Origin: Novispirillum itersonii
GTDB taxonomy: Bacteria; Pseudomonadota; Alphaproteobacteria; Rhodospirillales; Rhodospirillaceae
Direction: 5' to 3'
DNA: 64,000 nucleotides
Assembly (NCBI RefSeq): GCF_014205675.1
Contig: NZ_JACIIX010000004.1
Location: forward strand, 62,001 to 126,000
Shown: positions 7,581 to 16,063 of the stretch, in pieces
Numbering within the stretch: position 1 is the stretch's first letter
Layout of the letters: each line of letters opens with the position of its first letter
Program-made: the position numbers and the translations under genes
Notes under the pieces: model-generated
Seen by the model: only the letters and a program-made list of their open reading frames with translations
The model's database searches: none
Told to the model about the DNA's origin: nothing

Positions 7581-10500
7581 GTGTCCGCTGACCAGACCTT
7601 CCGCTTTGCCTCGCTGTTGCCTGCCCGCCTGCCTGCCGCCGTTGCCCATGGGCCGCAGCGCCTCGCCCTTGGCGGCGTCCCGGAAGGGTTTGATGCCCTG
7701 CTGCTGGCAGCCCTGCATCAGGATGGACTGGCGGCTGATATCCTGCACGTCTGCCGGGATGACGTGCGGCTGGCGACGCTGGCCTCGGCGCTGCGGGCCC
7801 TGCGGCCGGGGGCGGCGGTGCTGGAGTTTCCGGCGTGGGACTGTGTGCCCTATGACCGGGCCTCGCCGAGTGTGGAAGTGGTCGGGCGGCGGGTGGATAC
7901 CCTGACCCGGCTGGCCGGGCCGCGCCCGAAGGGGGAGGAGGGACGGCGCATCGTGCTGACCACCGTCGCCGCCGTCACCCAGCGGGTGCCACGGCGGGAG
8001 GTGTTCAACGGTGCGGTGTTCCGGATCATCGCCGGTAAAGACGTCAACATGGATGCCCTGATGGGCTATCTGGTCCGCAACGGTTACGTGCGGTCGGAAC
8101 AGGTGATGGAACCCGGCGAATACGCCGTGCGCGGTGGCATCGTTGATCTGTTTCCGCCGGGGGGAGAGGAGCCGTTCCGCCTCGATTTCTTCGGGGATGA
8201 GGTTGACAGCATCCGCACCTTCGACCCGCTGTCGCAGCGGACCACCGGCACGGCGAAGGAACTGCTGCTGAAGCCGATGTCGGAAGTGATCCTGACCGAG
8301 GACAGTATCTCGCGCTTCCGCACCCAGTACCGGGAGCTGTTCGGCGCGGTATCCCGGAAGGATATGCTTTACGAGGCGGTCAGCGAAGGCCGCAAGATGC
8401 AGGGGATGGAACACTGGCTGCCGCTGTTCCATTCCGGTCTGGATACCCTGTTTGCCTATCTGCCCGATGCGGTGATCACGCTGGACCATCAGGCCGAGGA
8501 GGCATGGCAGTCCCGCGTTGAGCTGATCCGCGAATATTTCGATGCCCGTATCCAGCTGGAACAGCAGGGGATCGAGGAAGACGGCCAGATTTACCATCCG
8601 GTTCAGCCGGAGCGGCTCTATCTGTCGCCGGAAGAATACGCCCGCCTGCTGGCGGCCCGTCCGGGGGCGGCGTTCTCTCCCTTTGCCGCCCCGGATGTCG
8701 GCAGCGCGGCGCAGGAAGCTTCTGGCCGGGCCGGACGGGACTTCGCCGATGTCCGCGCCCGGACCGGGGAAAATCTTTATGATGCCGTCCGCCAGTTTGT
8801 GGTGGCGGAACAGGGGCGGGGGCAGCGGGTGATCCTGACCTCTGTCTCGCTGGGATCGCGGGACCGGGTCAGCGGTGTGCTGCGCGATCACGGCACCCCC
8901 GGCCTGCTGGCGGTGGACAACTGGCAGGATGCCTTCACCCAGCCTGCCGGAGCCGTCCCGGTGCTGGTGGCGGGGATGGATCACGGCTTCACCTGCCCCG
9001 GCCTGACGGTGCTGACCGAACAGGACATTCTGGGCGACCGCCTGTCGCGTCCGGCCCGGAAGAAGCGCAAGGCTGATAAGTTCATTCAGGATGCCTCGGC
9101 ACTGGCCCCCGGCGATCTGGTGGTGCATGTGGAACATGGCATTGGCCGGTATGACGGGCTGGAGACGCTGGATATCGCCGGGGCCCCGCATGACTGCCTG
9201 AAGGTGATCTACGACGGCGACGACAAACTGTTCGTGCCGGTCGAGAATATCGAGGTCCTGTCCCGCTACGGCAGCGAAACCGCAGGAGTGCAGCTGGACC
9301 GGCTGGGCAGCCCGGCATGGCAGGCCCGCAAGGCCCGCCTGAAGGAACGCATCCGCGACATGGCGGAAAAGCTGATTCAGGTCGCCGCCCTGCGCCAGCT
9401 GAAACAGGCCCCGGCCCTGCTGACCCCGGAAGGGCTGTATGATGAGTTCTGCGCCCGCTTCCCCTACACCGAAACCGAAGACCAGCTGAAGGCGATTGCC
9501 GACACGCTGGAAGATATGACCAAGGGCCGCCCGATGGACCGTCTGGTCTGCGGTGATGTCGGTTTCGGCAAGACGGAAGTCGCCCTGCGCGCCGCCTTTG
9601 TCGCCGCCATGAGCGGGGTGCAGGTGGCGGTGGTGGTGCCGACCACCCTGCTGGCCCGTCAGCATTACCTGAACTTCTGCCAGCGGTTTCAGGGCATGCC
9701 CCTGCGCATTGCCCAGCTTTCCCGGCTGGTCAGCCCGAAAGAGGCCGGACTGGTCAAGGCAGAGCTGGAAAAGGGCACCATCGATATCGTGGTCGGCACC
9801 CATGCCCTGTTCGCCAAGTCGATCAAGTTCAAGTCCCTTGGCCTGCTGATCGTTGACGAGGAGCAGCACTTCGGCGTTGCTCATAAGGAACACCTGAAGC
9901 AGCTGAAATCTGACGTTCACGTTCTGACCCTGTCGGCAACGCCCATTCCGCGGACGCTGCAACTGGCGCTGACCGGGGTGCGGGAACTGTCGATCATCGC
10001 CACCCCACCGGTGGACCGTCTGGCGGTGCGCACCTTTGTGCTGCCCTTCGACGGCGTGGTGATCCGCGAGGCGATCCTGCGGGAACGCTACCGGGGTGGC
10101 CAGTGTTTCTACGTCTGTCCGCGCCTGTCGGATATCGACGGTGTGGTGGAACGGCTGCACCGTCTGGTCCCGGAGATCCGCACCGTGGTCGCCCACGGAC
10201 AGATGAGCCCGACCCAGCTGGAAGACGTGATGCAGGCCTTCGCCGAGGGCGAATACGATATTCTGCTGGCCACCAACATCATCGAAAGCGGCCTTGATAT
10301 GCCGCGCGTCAATACCATCATCATCCACCGGGCCGACATGTTCGGTCTGTCGCAGCTCTATCAGCTGCGGGGCCGCGTCGGCCGGGGCAAGCAGCGGGGC
10401 TATGCCTATCTGACCCTGCCGCCGGGCCGGGCAATGACTCCGGCGGCGGAAAAGCGGCTGACGGTGATGCAGACCCTGGATACGCTGGGGGCCGGTTTCA

Positions 10501-11120
10501 ATCTGGCCTCGCATGACCTCGACATCCGTGGGGCCGGGAACCTGCTGGGGGATGAACAGTCCGGCCACATCAAGGAAGTCGGGATCGAGCTGTATCAGCA
10601 TCTGCTGGAAGAGGCGGTGGCCTCCGTCCGCAATGGCGATGGGGCTGAGGACAGTGCCGAAGGCTGGTCGCCGCAGATCAGCCTTGGCATGCCGGTGCTG
10701 ATCCCGGAAAGTTACGTTAAGGATCTGGGGGTGCGGCTGGGCCTGTACCGGCGGATTGCCGACCTGACCGAATATACCGAAACCGAATCCTTTGCCGCCG
10801 AACTGATCGACCGCTTCGGCAAGCTGCCGGAAGAGGTGAACAACCTGTTGCAGGTGGTGGCGATCAAAAATCTCTGCCGGACCGCCAATGTTGAGCGGTT
10901 CGACAGCGGCCCCAAAGGGGCGGTGCTGACCCTGCGCGACAACAAATTCCCCAATCCGATCGGGCTGGTGCGCTTCATCAGCCAGAATGTGGCGCTGGTC
11001 AAAGTCCGGCCGGATCACAAGATTGTTTACATGCGCAACTGGACCAACCCGGCGGACCGCCTGACCGGCCCCCGCCGCCTGATGGAGCAGTTGGCCCAAC
11101 TGGCGCAGGAAACCGCCTGA
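7581..11120 (+). CDS. mfd: Transcription-repair coupling factor Mfd
   Basis: Mfd removes RNA polymerase stalled at DNA lesions and recruits UvrA. The 1179-residue protein has all the expected parts. There is an N-terminal UvrB-like module (residues about 20-350) and a CarD-like RNA-polymerase-interaction domain around 510-570 (APGDLVVHVEHGIGRY). The RecG-like translocase shows Walker A GDVGFGKTEVAL, DEEQHFG and SATPIPRTL. A C-terminal domain masks UvrA binding. I chose GTG 7581 because GAGG precedes it. A perfect terminator follows the stop within 4 bases. Confidence 0.98.
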   Translation: MSADQTFRFASLLPARLPAAVAHGPQRLALGGVPEGFDALLLAALHQDGLAADILHVCRDDVRLATLASALRALRPGAAVLEFPAWDCVPYDRASPSVEVVGRRVDTLTRLAGPRPKGEEGRRIVLTTVAAVTQRVPRREVFNGAVFRIIAGKDVNMDALMGYLVRNGYVRSEQVMEPGEYAVRGGIVDLFPPGGEEPFRLDFFGDEVDSIRTFDPLSQRTTGTAKELLLKPMSEVILTEDSISRFRTQYRELFGAVSRKDMLYEAVSEGRKMQGMEHWLPLFHSGLDTLFAYLPDAVITLDHQAEEAWQSRVELIREYFDARIQLEQQGIEEDGQIYHPVQPERLYLSPEEYARLLAARPGAAFSPFAAPDVGSAAQEASGRAGRDFADVRARTGENLYDAVRQFVVAEQGRGQRVILTSVSLGSRDRVSGVLRDHGTPGLLAVDNWQDAFTQPAGAVPVLVAGMDHGFTCPGLTVLTEQDILGDRLSRPARKKRKADKFIQDASALAPGDLVVHVEHGIGRYDGLETLDIAGAPHDCLKVIYDGDDKLFVPVENIEVLSRYGSETAGVQLDRLGSPAWQARKARLKERIRDMAEKLIQVAALRQLKQAPALLTPEGLYDEFCARFPYTETEDQLKAIADTLEDMTKGRPMDRLVCGDVGFGKTEVALRAAFVAAMSGVQVAVVVPTTLLARQHYLNFCQRFQGMPLRIAQLSRLVSPKEAGLVKAELEKGTIDIVVGTHALFAKSIKFKSLGLLIVDEEQHFGVAHKEHLKQLKSDVHVLTLSATPIPRTLQLALTGVRELSIIATPPVDRLAVRTFVLPFDGVVIREAILRERYRGGQCFYVCPRLSDIDGVVERLHRLVPEIRTVVAHGQMSPTQLEDVMQAFAEGEYDILLATNIIESGLDMPRVNTIIIHRADMFGLSQLYQLRGRVGRGKQRGYAYLTLPPGRAMTPAAEKRLTVMQTLDTLGAGFNLASHDLDIRGAGNLLGDEQSGHIKEVGIELYQHLLEEAVASVRNGDGAEDSAEGWSPQISLGMPVLIPESYVKDLGVRLGLYRRIADLTEYTETESFAAELIDRFGKLPEEVNNLLQVVAIKNLCRTANVERFDSGPKGAVLTLRDNKFPNPIGLVRFISQNVALVKVRPDHKIVYMRNWTNPADRLTGPRRLMEQLAQLAQETA

Positions 11121-11123
11121 GGA

Positions 11124-11163
11124 CAGCAAAAAGGCCCCGCGCTCTGCCGGGGCCTTTTTGCTG
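11124..11163. terminator. Bidirectional rho-independent terminator after mfd
   Basis: A perfect 16-bp stem (11124-11139 with 11148-11163) encloses an 8-base loop, with A and T runs inside the arms. It ends mfd (+) and the DsbA-family gene (-), which converge here. Confidence 0.88.
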
Positions 11164-11189
11164 CTGACACATTTCTTGAAAGAGGTGGC

Positions 11190-11852
11190 TTATTCCGCTG
11201 CCGGGGAAGACAGCGGGGTCGGCTGAAAATTCTCCAGCGCCAGATCAATCATCCGCAGCAGCACATCGGTATCCTGCGCCCCGGCAATGCCATAGGCCCC
11301 GCCGAAGATGAAACAGGGGACGCCGTTGATGCTCATCCGGTGGGTCTGGCTGTTTTCCGCCAGAACATCCTGCCGATAATCCGCATGCAGATGATCGGTG
11401 AAAAAATCTTCGTCAGGAAGATCATTCTCGCGGGCAACCCCCTGGAGAACAGCCGGATCACCGATGTTTCTGCCTTCAACAAAATAGGCCTGAAACAAAC
11501 GTTCCACCACCGCACCGGCCTTGCCGTAACGGGCGGCAAAGGCGACCAGACGGTGGGAATCCACGGTGTTGGGGGTGATGTCGATGGCATCAAAATTAAA
11601 GGTGATACCCTCGGCGGCGCCGATATCGCCCAAGGTTGCCAGCATCCGGCTGACCCGGGCCGGGCCGCCGAACTTCCGGTCCAGATAAACCCGGCGGGAG
11701 ATTCCTTCCGCCGGGGCATCCGGATTGAGGAGAAACGGCCGCCACACCAGATCGGCACTGACCGCCGGGCGCAGGGCCAGCGCCTTTTCCAGACGCCGCT
11801 TGCCGATAAAGCACCACGGACAGACCGTGTCGAATATCACTTCGATCCGCAT
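11190..11852 (-). CDS. DsbA family oxidoreductase (FrnE-like)
   Basis: A 220-residue thioredoxin-fold protein of the DSBA/FrnE group. It starts directly at the active-site strand with CPWC (residues 11-14), followed by the long helical insertion and the cis-Pro loop INGVPCFIFGG near residue 180. It has no signal peptide, so it should act in the cytoplasm as a thiol-disulfide oxidoreductase or isomerase. The frame is open upstream to 11975, but those residues are low-complexity and overlap no conserved domain, so I start at the ATG at 11852. It lies 34 bases downstream of the PopA-like gene and may be cotranscribed with it. Confidence 0.88.
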   Translation of the reverse strand: MRIEVIFDTVCPWCFIGKRRLEKALALRPAVSADLVWRPFLLNPDAPAEGISRRVYLDRKFGGPARVSRMLATLGDIGAAEGITFNFDAIDITPNTVDSHRLVAFAARYGKAGAVVERLFQAYFVEGRNIGDPAVLQGVARENDLPDEDFFTDHLHADYRQDVLAENSQTHRMSINGVPCFIFGGAYGIAGAQDTDVLLRMIDLALENFQPTPLSSPAAE

Positions 11853-11886
11853 TGCAGTTCCTCCACAGCGCATCCGGGGCGGTCGG

Positions 11887-13230
11887 TTACCAGGGGGCCA
11901 TGTCTTCCCCAACCACAGCCGTGGCCCGTGCCAGCAGGCTGGCCGGGGTATCGCCCGCCACCACTTCGGCCGCATTGACGAAGGGCCACACCGTCACCAC
12001 CCGGTATACATCTTTCGCGGCGAATTCCGTATTGGAAATCACCCCGGCGATGCGGTGCATCACCACCTGTGCTTCCGAAAGCGGGGTATCCGGCAGCACC
12101 ACGGCAAACCGGGACCCGCCGAGGGAGGCCACCATGTCTTCGGCCCGGACCAGCAGGGTCAGCCACTGGCCAATCTGCGAAATCAGGCTGAGTTCACTTT
12201 CCTCACCGAATTCATGGCGGATGGATTCCACCCCGGCAAAGGCGAACTCAATCACCGAAAACCGCCGGATCCGGGTCTCGGCACCACTGAGGCGGGCGGA
12301 CAGGCACAGATCAAGGAATGCCTGCGAATAAACCCCGGGGATTACCGGGTCAACCGTCGCCGGGGTCAGCTGACCGCCAAGGCAGCGGCGCAGCGCCCAA
12401 CGCAGACGCTGGCGGCGCACCAGAACCCGCAGGGTGAAGCGCAGCTCCGCCACCCCGGCATCAGCGCGCAGGGCGGAGCTGGCTCCCATCGACATGGCGG
12501 TGTTCAGGTCATCCGCCCCATCGGCAGGGCTGACGAACACTACCGGCAGATTGAACAGGCGGACATTGCGGCGGATTTGCAAACATAGATCCAGATAGGG
12601 CTGTGGGTTGCCGCCGGGGGCCATCACCGCCGCATCAAACAGCCGTTCATCCATCAGTTGCTGGGCTTCGATCAGATCGGCGGCAACCATCACCTGTGCA
12701 TCGGTCAGGGCGTGGGTGACGGCCTGTACGGTGTCATCCCCGCCGATGACCAGAATGGACGGGGGACTGTCGCTGATCACGGCTTCCGGGATTTCCGGGG
12801 ACAGGCTTTCCGCATCCATCACCGCCCGGCGGGCCATATATTCGGTGCGCATGGTGGCCACCCGCGCCAGCGGCCGCAGGCGGGCCAACACCAGATCGGG
12901 GGTGCCCGGCCAATGGACCGCGTCATCAATCCCCAGATCCAGCAGGCCGTCACCGGTCTGATCCAGCGGGTCCGCCGACAGGTAAAACAGCGGAATCCCC
13001 CGGGTGGCCGGGGCCGCCTTCAGGTGCCCGGCCAGTTCTTTCTGGTCAATACCCGACAGCCCGGGGCCAATGATCAGCACGTCCGGGGAATGGGTGACGA
13101 CCAGTTCATCCACCGCCGCACCGTCTGCCGTATGAGTGCAGGTGTACCCCTGCGCCGACAGGGCCCGGCTGAGGGCTTCAGCGGCCTCGGACTCCCCGAT
13201 GGCGATCAGGGCTTTCGCCAGATGAATCAT
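11887..13230 (-). CDS. PleD/PopA-like protein: two degenerate receivers and a degenerate GGDEF with intact RxxD
   Basis: A 447-residue protein with PleD architecture: receiver-like domain 1 (about 3-122), receiver-like domain 2 (158-280) and a GGDEF-like domain (298-447). The phospho-acceptor Asp is lost in both receivers (VLIIGP at 51-56; AAVMAP at 200-205). The cyclase signature is GGSRF at 371-375 instead of GGDEF/GGEEF, so synthesis of c-di-GMP is not expected. RAED (362-365) keeps the RxxD inhibitory-site motif at the exact PleD spacing. That pattern is known in Caulobacter PopA, a c-di-GMP effector. The start at 13230 is chosen because GGGGGG lies about 12 bases upstream; the frame is open to 13368 through a palindromic repeat. 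Effector function is an inference. Confidence 0.8.
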   Translation of the reverse strand: MIHLAKALIAIGESEAAEALSRALSAQGYTCTHTADGAAVDELVVTHSPDVLIIGPGLSGIDQKELAGHLKAAPATRGIPLFYLSADPLDQTGDGLLDLGIDDAVHWPGTPDLVLARLRPLARVATMRTEYMARRAVMDAESLSPEIPEAVISDSPPSILVIGGDDTVQAVTHALTDAQVMVAADLIEAQQLMDERLFDAAVMAPGGNPQPYLDLCLQIRRNVRLFNLPVVFVSPADGADDLNTAMSMGASSALRADAGVAELRFTLRVLVRRQRLRWALRRCLGGQLTPATVDPVIPGVYSQAFLDLCLSARLSGAETRIRRFSVIEFAFAGVESIRHEFGEESELSLISQIGQWLTLLVRAEDMVASLGGSRFAVVLPDTPLSEAQVVMHRIAGVISNTEFAAKDVYRVVTVWPFVNAAEVVAGDTPASLLARATAVVGEDMAPW

Positions 13231-13249
13231 GCTGTTTATTTCCCCCCTT

Positions 13250-13299
13250 GGAGCGCTTTCAGCAAAAATGGACACCGGTTTTGCGACTGAAAACGCTCC
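13250..13299. repeat. Alphaproteobacterial-type intergenic palindromic repeat
   Basis: Fifty bases run from GGAGCG through a central ACACCGGTTTT to CGCTCC. The outer arms GGAGCG-CTTTCAG and CTGAAA-ACGCTCC pair, and an inner CAAAA pairs with TTTTG. The sequence closely resembles palindromic elements scattered between genes in many Rhizobiales and relatives. It lies just upstream of the PopA-like gene and would fold in its 5' leader or beyond. Family membership is from memory and needs a genome-wide search. Confidence 0.6.
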
Positions 13300-13382
13300 G
13301 TCGGGATCCTGTTCCAGATTATCGGTAAGACTAACCGCTTGCGGATGAGTTTGGTAGAACCCATGCACGCGGAAAACGATAA

Positions 13383-14723
13383 TCAGTCCCGCTCGAAGCG
13401 GGCCACCAGTTCCAGATGCGGCGACCAGACGAACTGATCGACCGGCACCACCTGTACCAGCCGGAAGCCCCCGTCACACAGGGTGCGGGCATCGCGGGCA
13501 AACGTGGCGGGGCTGCAGGAGACCATCACCACCCGGCGCACCGAAGCCCCGGCCTTTTCAGCCAGTGCCCGGCACTGGGCATCGGCCCCGGCCCGGGGCG
13601 GATCCAGCACCACGGTGGTGACGTCTTTCAGCTCTTTTCCTTCGACCGGATCCCGGAACAGATCGCGGACGGTGGCCGTCACCGGGCGTTTCAGGGCCTT
13701 GGCGGCGCGGGAGAGGGCGGCGATGGCGGTTGTTTCGCTGTCAAAGCCTTTGACGGCACGGCCCTCAGCCGCCAGCGGCAGGGCAAAGGTGCCCAGACCA
13801 CAGAACAGATCCAGCAGGGGTCCTTCGGTTCCGCTCAGGGCCGCCCGGACCGCCGCCAGAAGGGCATCGGCCCCGGCCCGGCTGGGTTGCAGGAAGGCCT
13901 GCGGCGGCAGGTCAACCGAGGCCCCGTCAAACCGCACCAGCGGCGTGCGCGGGGTGAGAAGAGGGTGGTAAACGCCGTCAATCCGGGCCCCGATCCGTGC
14001 TGCCGCGTGGGTTTCGCTCCAGCGGCCGATCTGCTCCAGCGCTTCAAGTCCCGGATAGTCCGGCAGATCCAGACAGAGATCAATGCCGCTGTCAGTCAGG
14101 GTGACAGACAGATCTCCCATGCTGCCCACCGGGGCGACATCGGCCACCAGAGTGCGCAGGGCCGGGAGCACGTCAGCCAGCGGGGTTTCCAGCAACAGAC
14201 AGGCCTGAAGATCAATAATCTGATGCGAGGCGCGCTGATTGTACCCCAGCACCACCCGGTCCCGCAGGCGACGCCACGCGAAAGTGGCCCGCTGCCGGGT
14301 TCCGGCACCGATACGGATCACCGGGTCCACCACCACCGGGTCAAGCCCCCGGGTGCGCAGGGTCTGGCGCAGGACCTCCCGCTTCCAGTCCGCTTCCGCC
14401 GCCGGGGCATAGTGTTGCAGGCTGCATCCGCCGCAGGCGCTGAAATGGGGGCAGGGCGGCTCCACCCGGTCCGGCGAGGCGCTGTCCACCGAAACCAGAT
14501 CGGCAGCCAGTCCGTCCCCTTTTTTGCCGCTGGCCCGGGCGGTGACGGTTTCCCCCGGCAAGGCCCCGGCGATGAACACCGGAGTGTCGCCATGGCGGGC
14601 CAGCCCATCCCCCTGCGCCCCAAGGCCGCTGACCGTCAGGGTCATCGGCTCCTTCGGCAGGGTGGATTTTGCCTTCTGGGGCTTTCCGGCCGGACGGAAA
14701 CCGGAATGGCGGCGCTGGGACAT
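13383..14723 (-). CDS. Class I SAM-dependent RNA m5U methyltransferase (TrmA/RlmD family)
   Basis: A 446-residue enzyme of the TrmA/RumA family that methylates C5 of uridine in rRNA or tRNA. It has a basic N-terminal tail, a TRAM RNA-binding domain (about 27-80) and the [4Fe-4S] cysteines in CPHFSACGGC (91-100). The SAM-binding motif is LLDLFCGLGTFALP, and the catalytic Cys lies in VMVSCSPATF near the C-terminus. Which uridine it modifies cannot be told. TrmFO, encoded at 44042-45424, makes m5U54 in tRNA in this organism, so this enzyme more likely acts on 23S rRNA. A start at Met27 would remove only the basic tail. Confidence 0.9.
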   Translation of the reverse strand: MSQRRHSGFRPAGKPQKAKSTLPKEPMTLTVSGLGAQGDGLARHGDTPVFIAGALPGETVTARASGKKGDGLAADLVSVDSASPDRVEPPCPHFSACGGCSLQHYAPAAEADWKREVLRQTLRTRGLDPVVVDPVIRIGAGTRQRATFAWRRLRDRVVLGYNQRASHQIIDLQACLLLETPLADVLPALRTLVADVAPVGSMGDLSVTLTDSGIDLCLDLPDYPGLEALEQIGRWSETHAAARIGARIDGVYHPLLTPRTPLVRFDGASVDLPPQAFLQPSRAGADALLAAVRAALSGTEGPLLDLFCGLGTFALPLAAEGRAVKGFDSETTAIAALSRAAKALKRPVTATVRDLFRDPVEGKELKDVTTVVLDPPRAGADAQCRALAEKAGASVRRVVMVSCSPATFARDARTLCDGGFRLVQVVPVDQFVWSPHLELVARFERD

Positions 14724-14746
14724 CGTATGAACTCTGATTCAGAGGG

Positions 14747-14780
14747 AAGGGGTGGCCTTGGCAATACCGGGCCACCCCTT
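14747..14780. terminator. Hairpin between the EamA gene and the RNA methyltransferase
   Basis: An 11-bp perfect stem (14747-14757 with 14770-14780) has a 12-base loop and lies 45 bases downstream of the EamA stop in the direction of that gene. No strong U run follows, so termination at the end of the catabolic operon is possible but not certain. Confidence 0.45.
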
Positions 14781-14824
14781 TCTCCGTCAAGCCAAGATCT
14801 CAAGGGGCGAAAATCCGGCCTGAC

Positions 14825-15721
14825 TTATCTTTTCCGCGCGGGCAGCAGAACGCAGGCGACCCCGGTCAGGATCAGGGCCAGCGCAATCACCAGCGTCGGG
14901 GTCAGGGTATCCCCCAGCAGCAGGACCGATCCGCTGACCCCCACCACCGGAATCAGCAGGGTGCTGACCGCCGCCTGACCGACGGACACCCGGCTGACCA
15001 CCACGAACCACAGCACCTGTGCCGCACACAGCGACAGCAGCAGGTGCCAGCTGATGGCAACCCACACCGGCAGGGGGAAGGTGGCGGGATCCGGCGGGGT
15101 TTCGAGCAGGCTGGCCAGAATCACCATCGGAATGGCTGAGATCACATACTGCCAGCCGGTCACGGCCATCACCGCGCCGCCCCAGACGTGGCGTTTCATG
15201 ACGATGGTGCCGATCGCCCAGGAGACGGCAGCAATCAGCATCAGTCCCGGCCCGAAGCCCTGTTGCAGGCCATTTGGCCCCAGCAGTACCGCCAGACCGG
15301 CCATACCACAGACCAGACCGGCGATCTGCTGGCGCCGGGGCCATTCCTTCAGCACCGGAATGGCCAGCAACGTGGCCCACACCGGCATGGTGAAGGCAAT
15401 CACCGCCGCCCGGGATGTCGCCATCCCCAGCTGCGCAAAGGCCGTACACAGATTAAACACCAGCACATTGCAGACCCCGGCGGCCACCAGAGACGGCCAG
15501 TCCCGGCGGGGAATCGCCAGAGACCGCCCGCTCAGGCGGGTCAGCGTCAGAATAATCACCGCGCCCAGCGTAAACCCGACAGCGCGCAGGGTCAGGGGCG
15601 GAACCTGCGACAGGATGGTCTTCACCGCTGGCCAGTTCAGCCCCCAGAACAGGCTGATCGCCAGCAGCATCAGATATTTGGTCAGGTCCCGTCTGGGCTG
15701 GGTGACTATTCCATCACTCAT
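14825..15721 (-). CDS. EamA/DMT family exporter
   Basis: A 298-residue integral membrane protein with ten hydrophobic segments arranged as two EamA repeats. The opening FWGLNWPAVK and the mid-protein repeat start are typical of drug/metabolite transporters that export amino acids, amines or other small metabolites. It is the last gene of the long minus-strand run and its start overlaps the cupin stop by 4 bases (ATGA), so the two are translationally coupled. In this context it may export an end product or toxic intermediate of the pathway; that is inference. Confidence 0.88.
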   Translation of the reverse strand: MSDGIVTQPRRDLTKYLMLLAISLFWGLNWPAVKTILSQVPPLTLRAVGFTLGAVIILTLTRLSGRSLAIPRRDWPSLVAAGVCNVLVFNLCTAFAQLGMATSRAAVIAFTMPVWATLLAIPVLKEWPRRQQIAGLVCGMAGLAVLLGPNGLQQGFGPGLMLIAAVSWAIGTIVMKRHVWGGAVMAVTGWQYVISAIPMVILASLLETPPDPATFPLPVWVAISWHLLLSLCAAQVLWFVVVSRVSVGQAAVSTLLIPVVGVSGSVLLLGDTLTPTLVIALALILTGVACVLLPARKR

Positions 15722-16026
15722 GATGCCGGGCTTTCCTTCAGTTCCACCTCGACGAAGGCGAAAGCGGTGCCACCGGTATTGACCACATTGTGGGCCGTCC
15801 CCGCCGGACGGAAGTAGGAGACGCCGGGAACCAGCGTCACCTCCCGCACGTCTCCGTCCGGCCCGGTCAGCCGCATGGTGCCGGGGTTGAGGGGGACAAT
15901 GGTGTAATCATACTCGTGAACATGAAAGCCGGTCTCCGCACCGATGGCGAAGCGCCATTCCGTCACGCGGACACGGTCGTTATCGACATGCTGGACCGGA
16001 ACAGCGGTGGCAGTGGTGGAGCACAT
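15718..16026 (-). CDS. Small single-domain cupin protein
   Basis: A 102-residue single cupin barrel. Motif 1 appears as GFHVHEYDYTIVPL and motif 2 as PGVSYFRPAGTAHNVVN, giving His/Glu/His metal-ligand candidates. Such stand-alone cupins are binding proteins, isomerases or small-molecule sensors, and the sequence does not say which. A strong GGAGG lies 8 bases before the ATG. It is 37 bases after the deacetylase-like gene and coupled to the EamA gene, so it belongs to the operon. Confidence 0.85.
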   Translation of the reverse strand: MCSTTATAVPVQHVDNDRVRVTEWRFAIGAETGFHVHEYDYTIVPLNPGTMRLTGPDGDVREVTLVPGVSYFRPAGTAHNVVNTGGTAFAFVEVELKESPAS

Positions 16027-16063
16027 GGGTGTTTCCTCCCGAAACGTTTTCTTCTGTTACCGA

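Noticed and set aside
7485-11129. A 1214-codon open frame antisense to mfd
   Set aside because: It mirrors the mfd gene, is His/Gln/Arg-rich with no recognisable domain, and follows from the strong GC bias at third codon positions.
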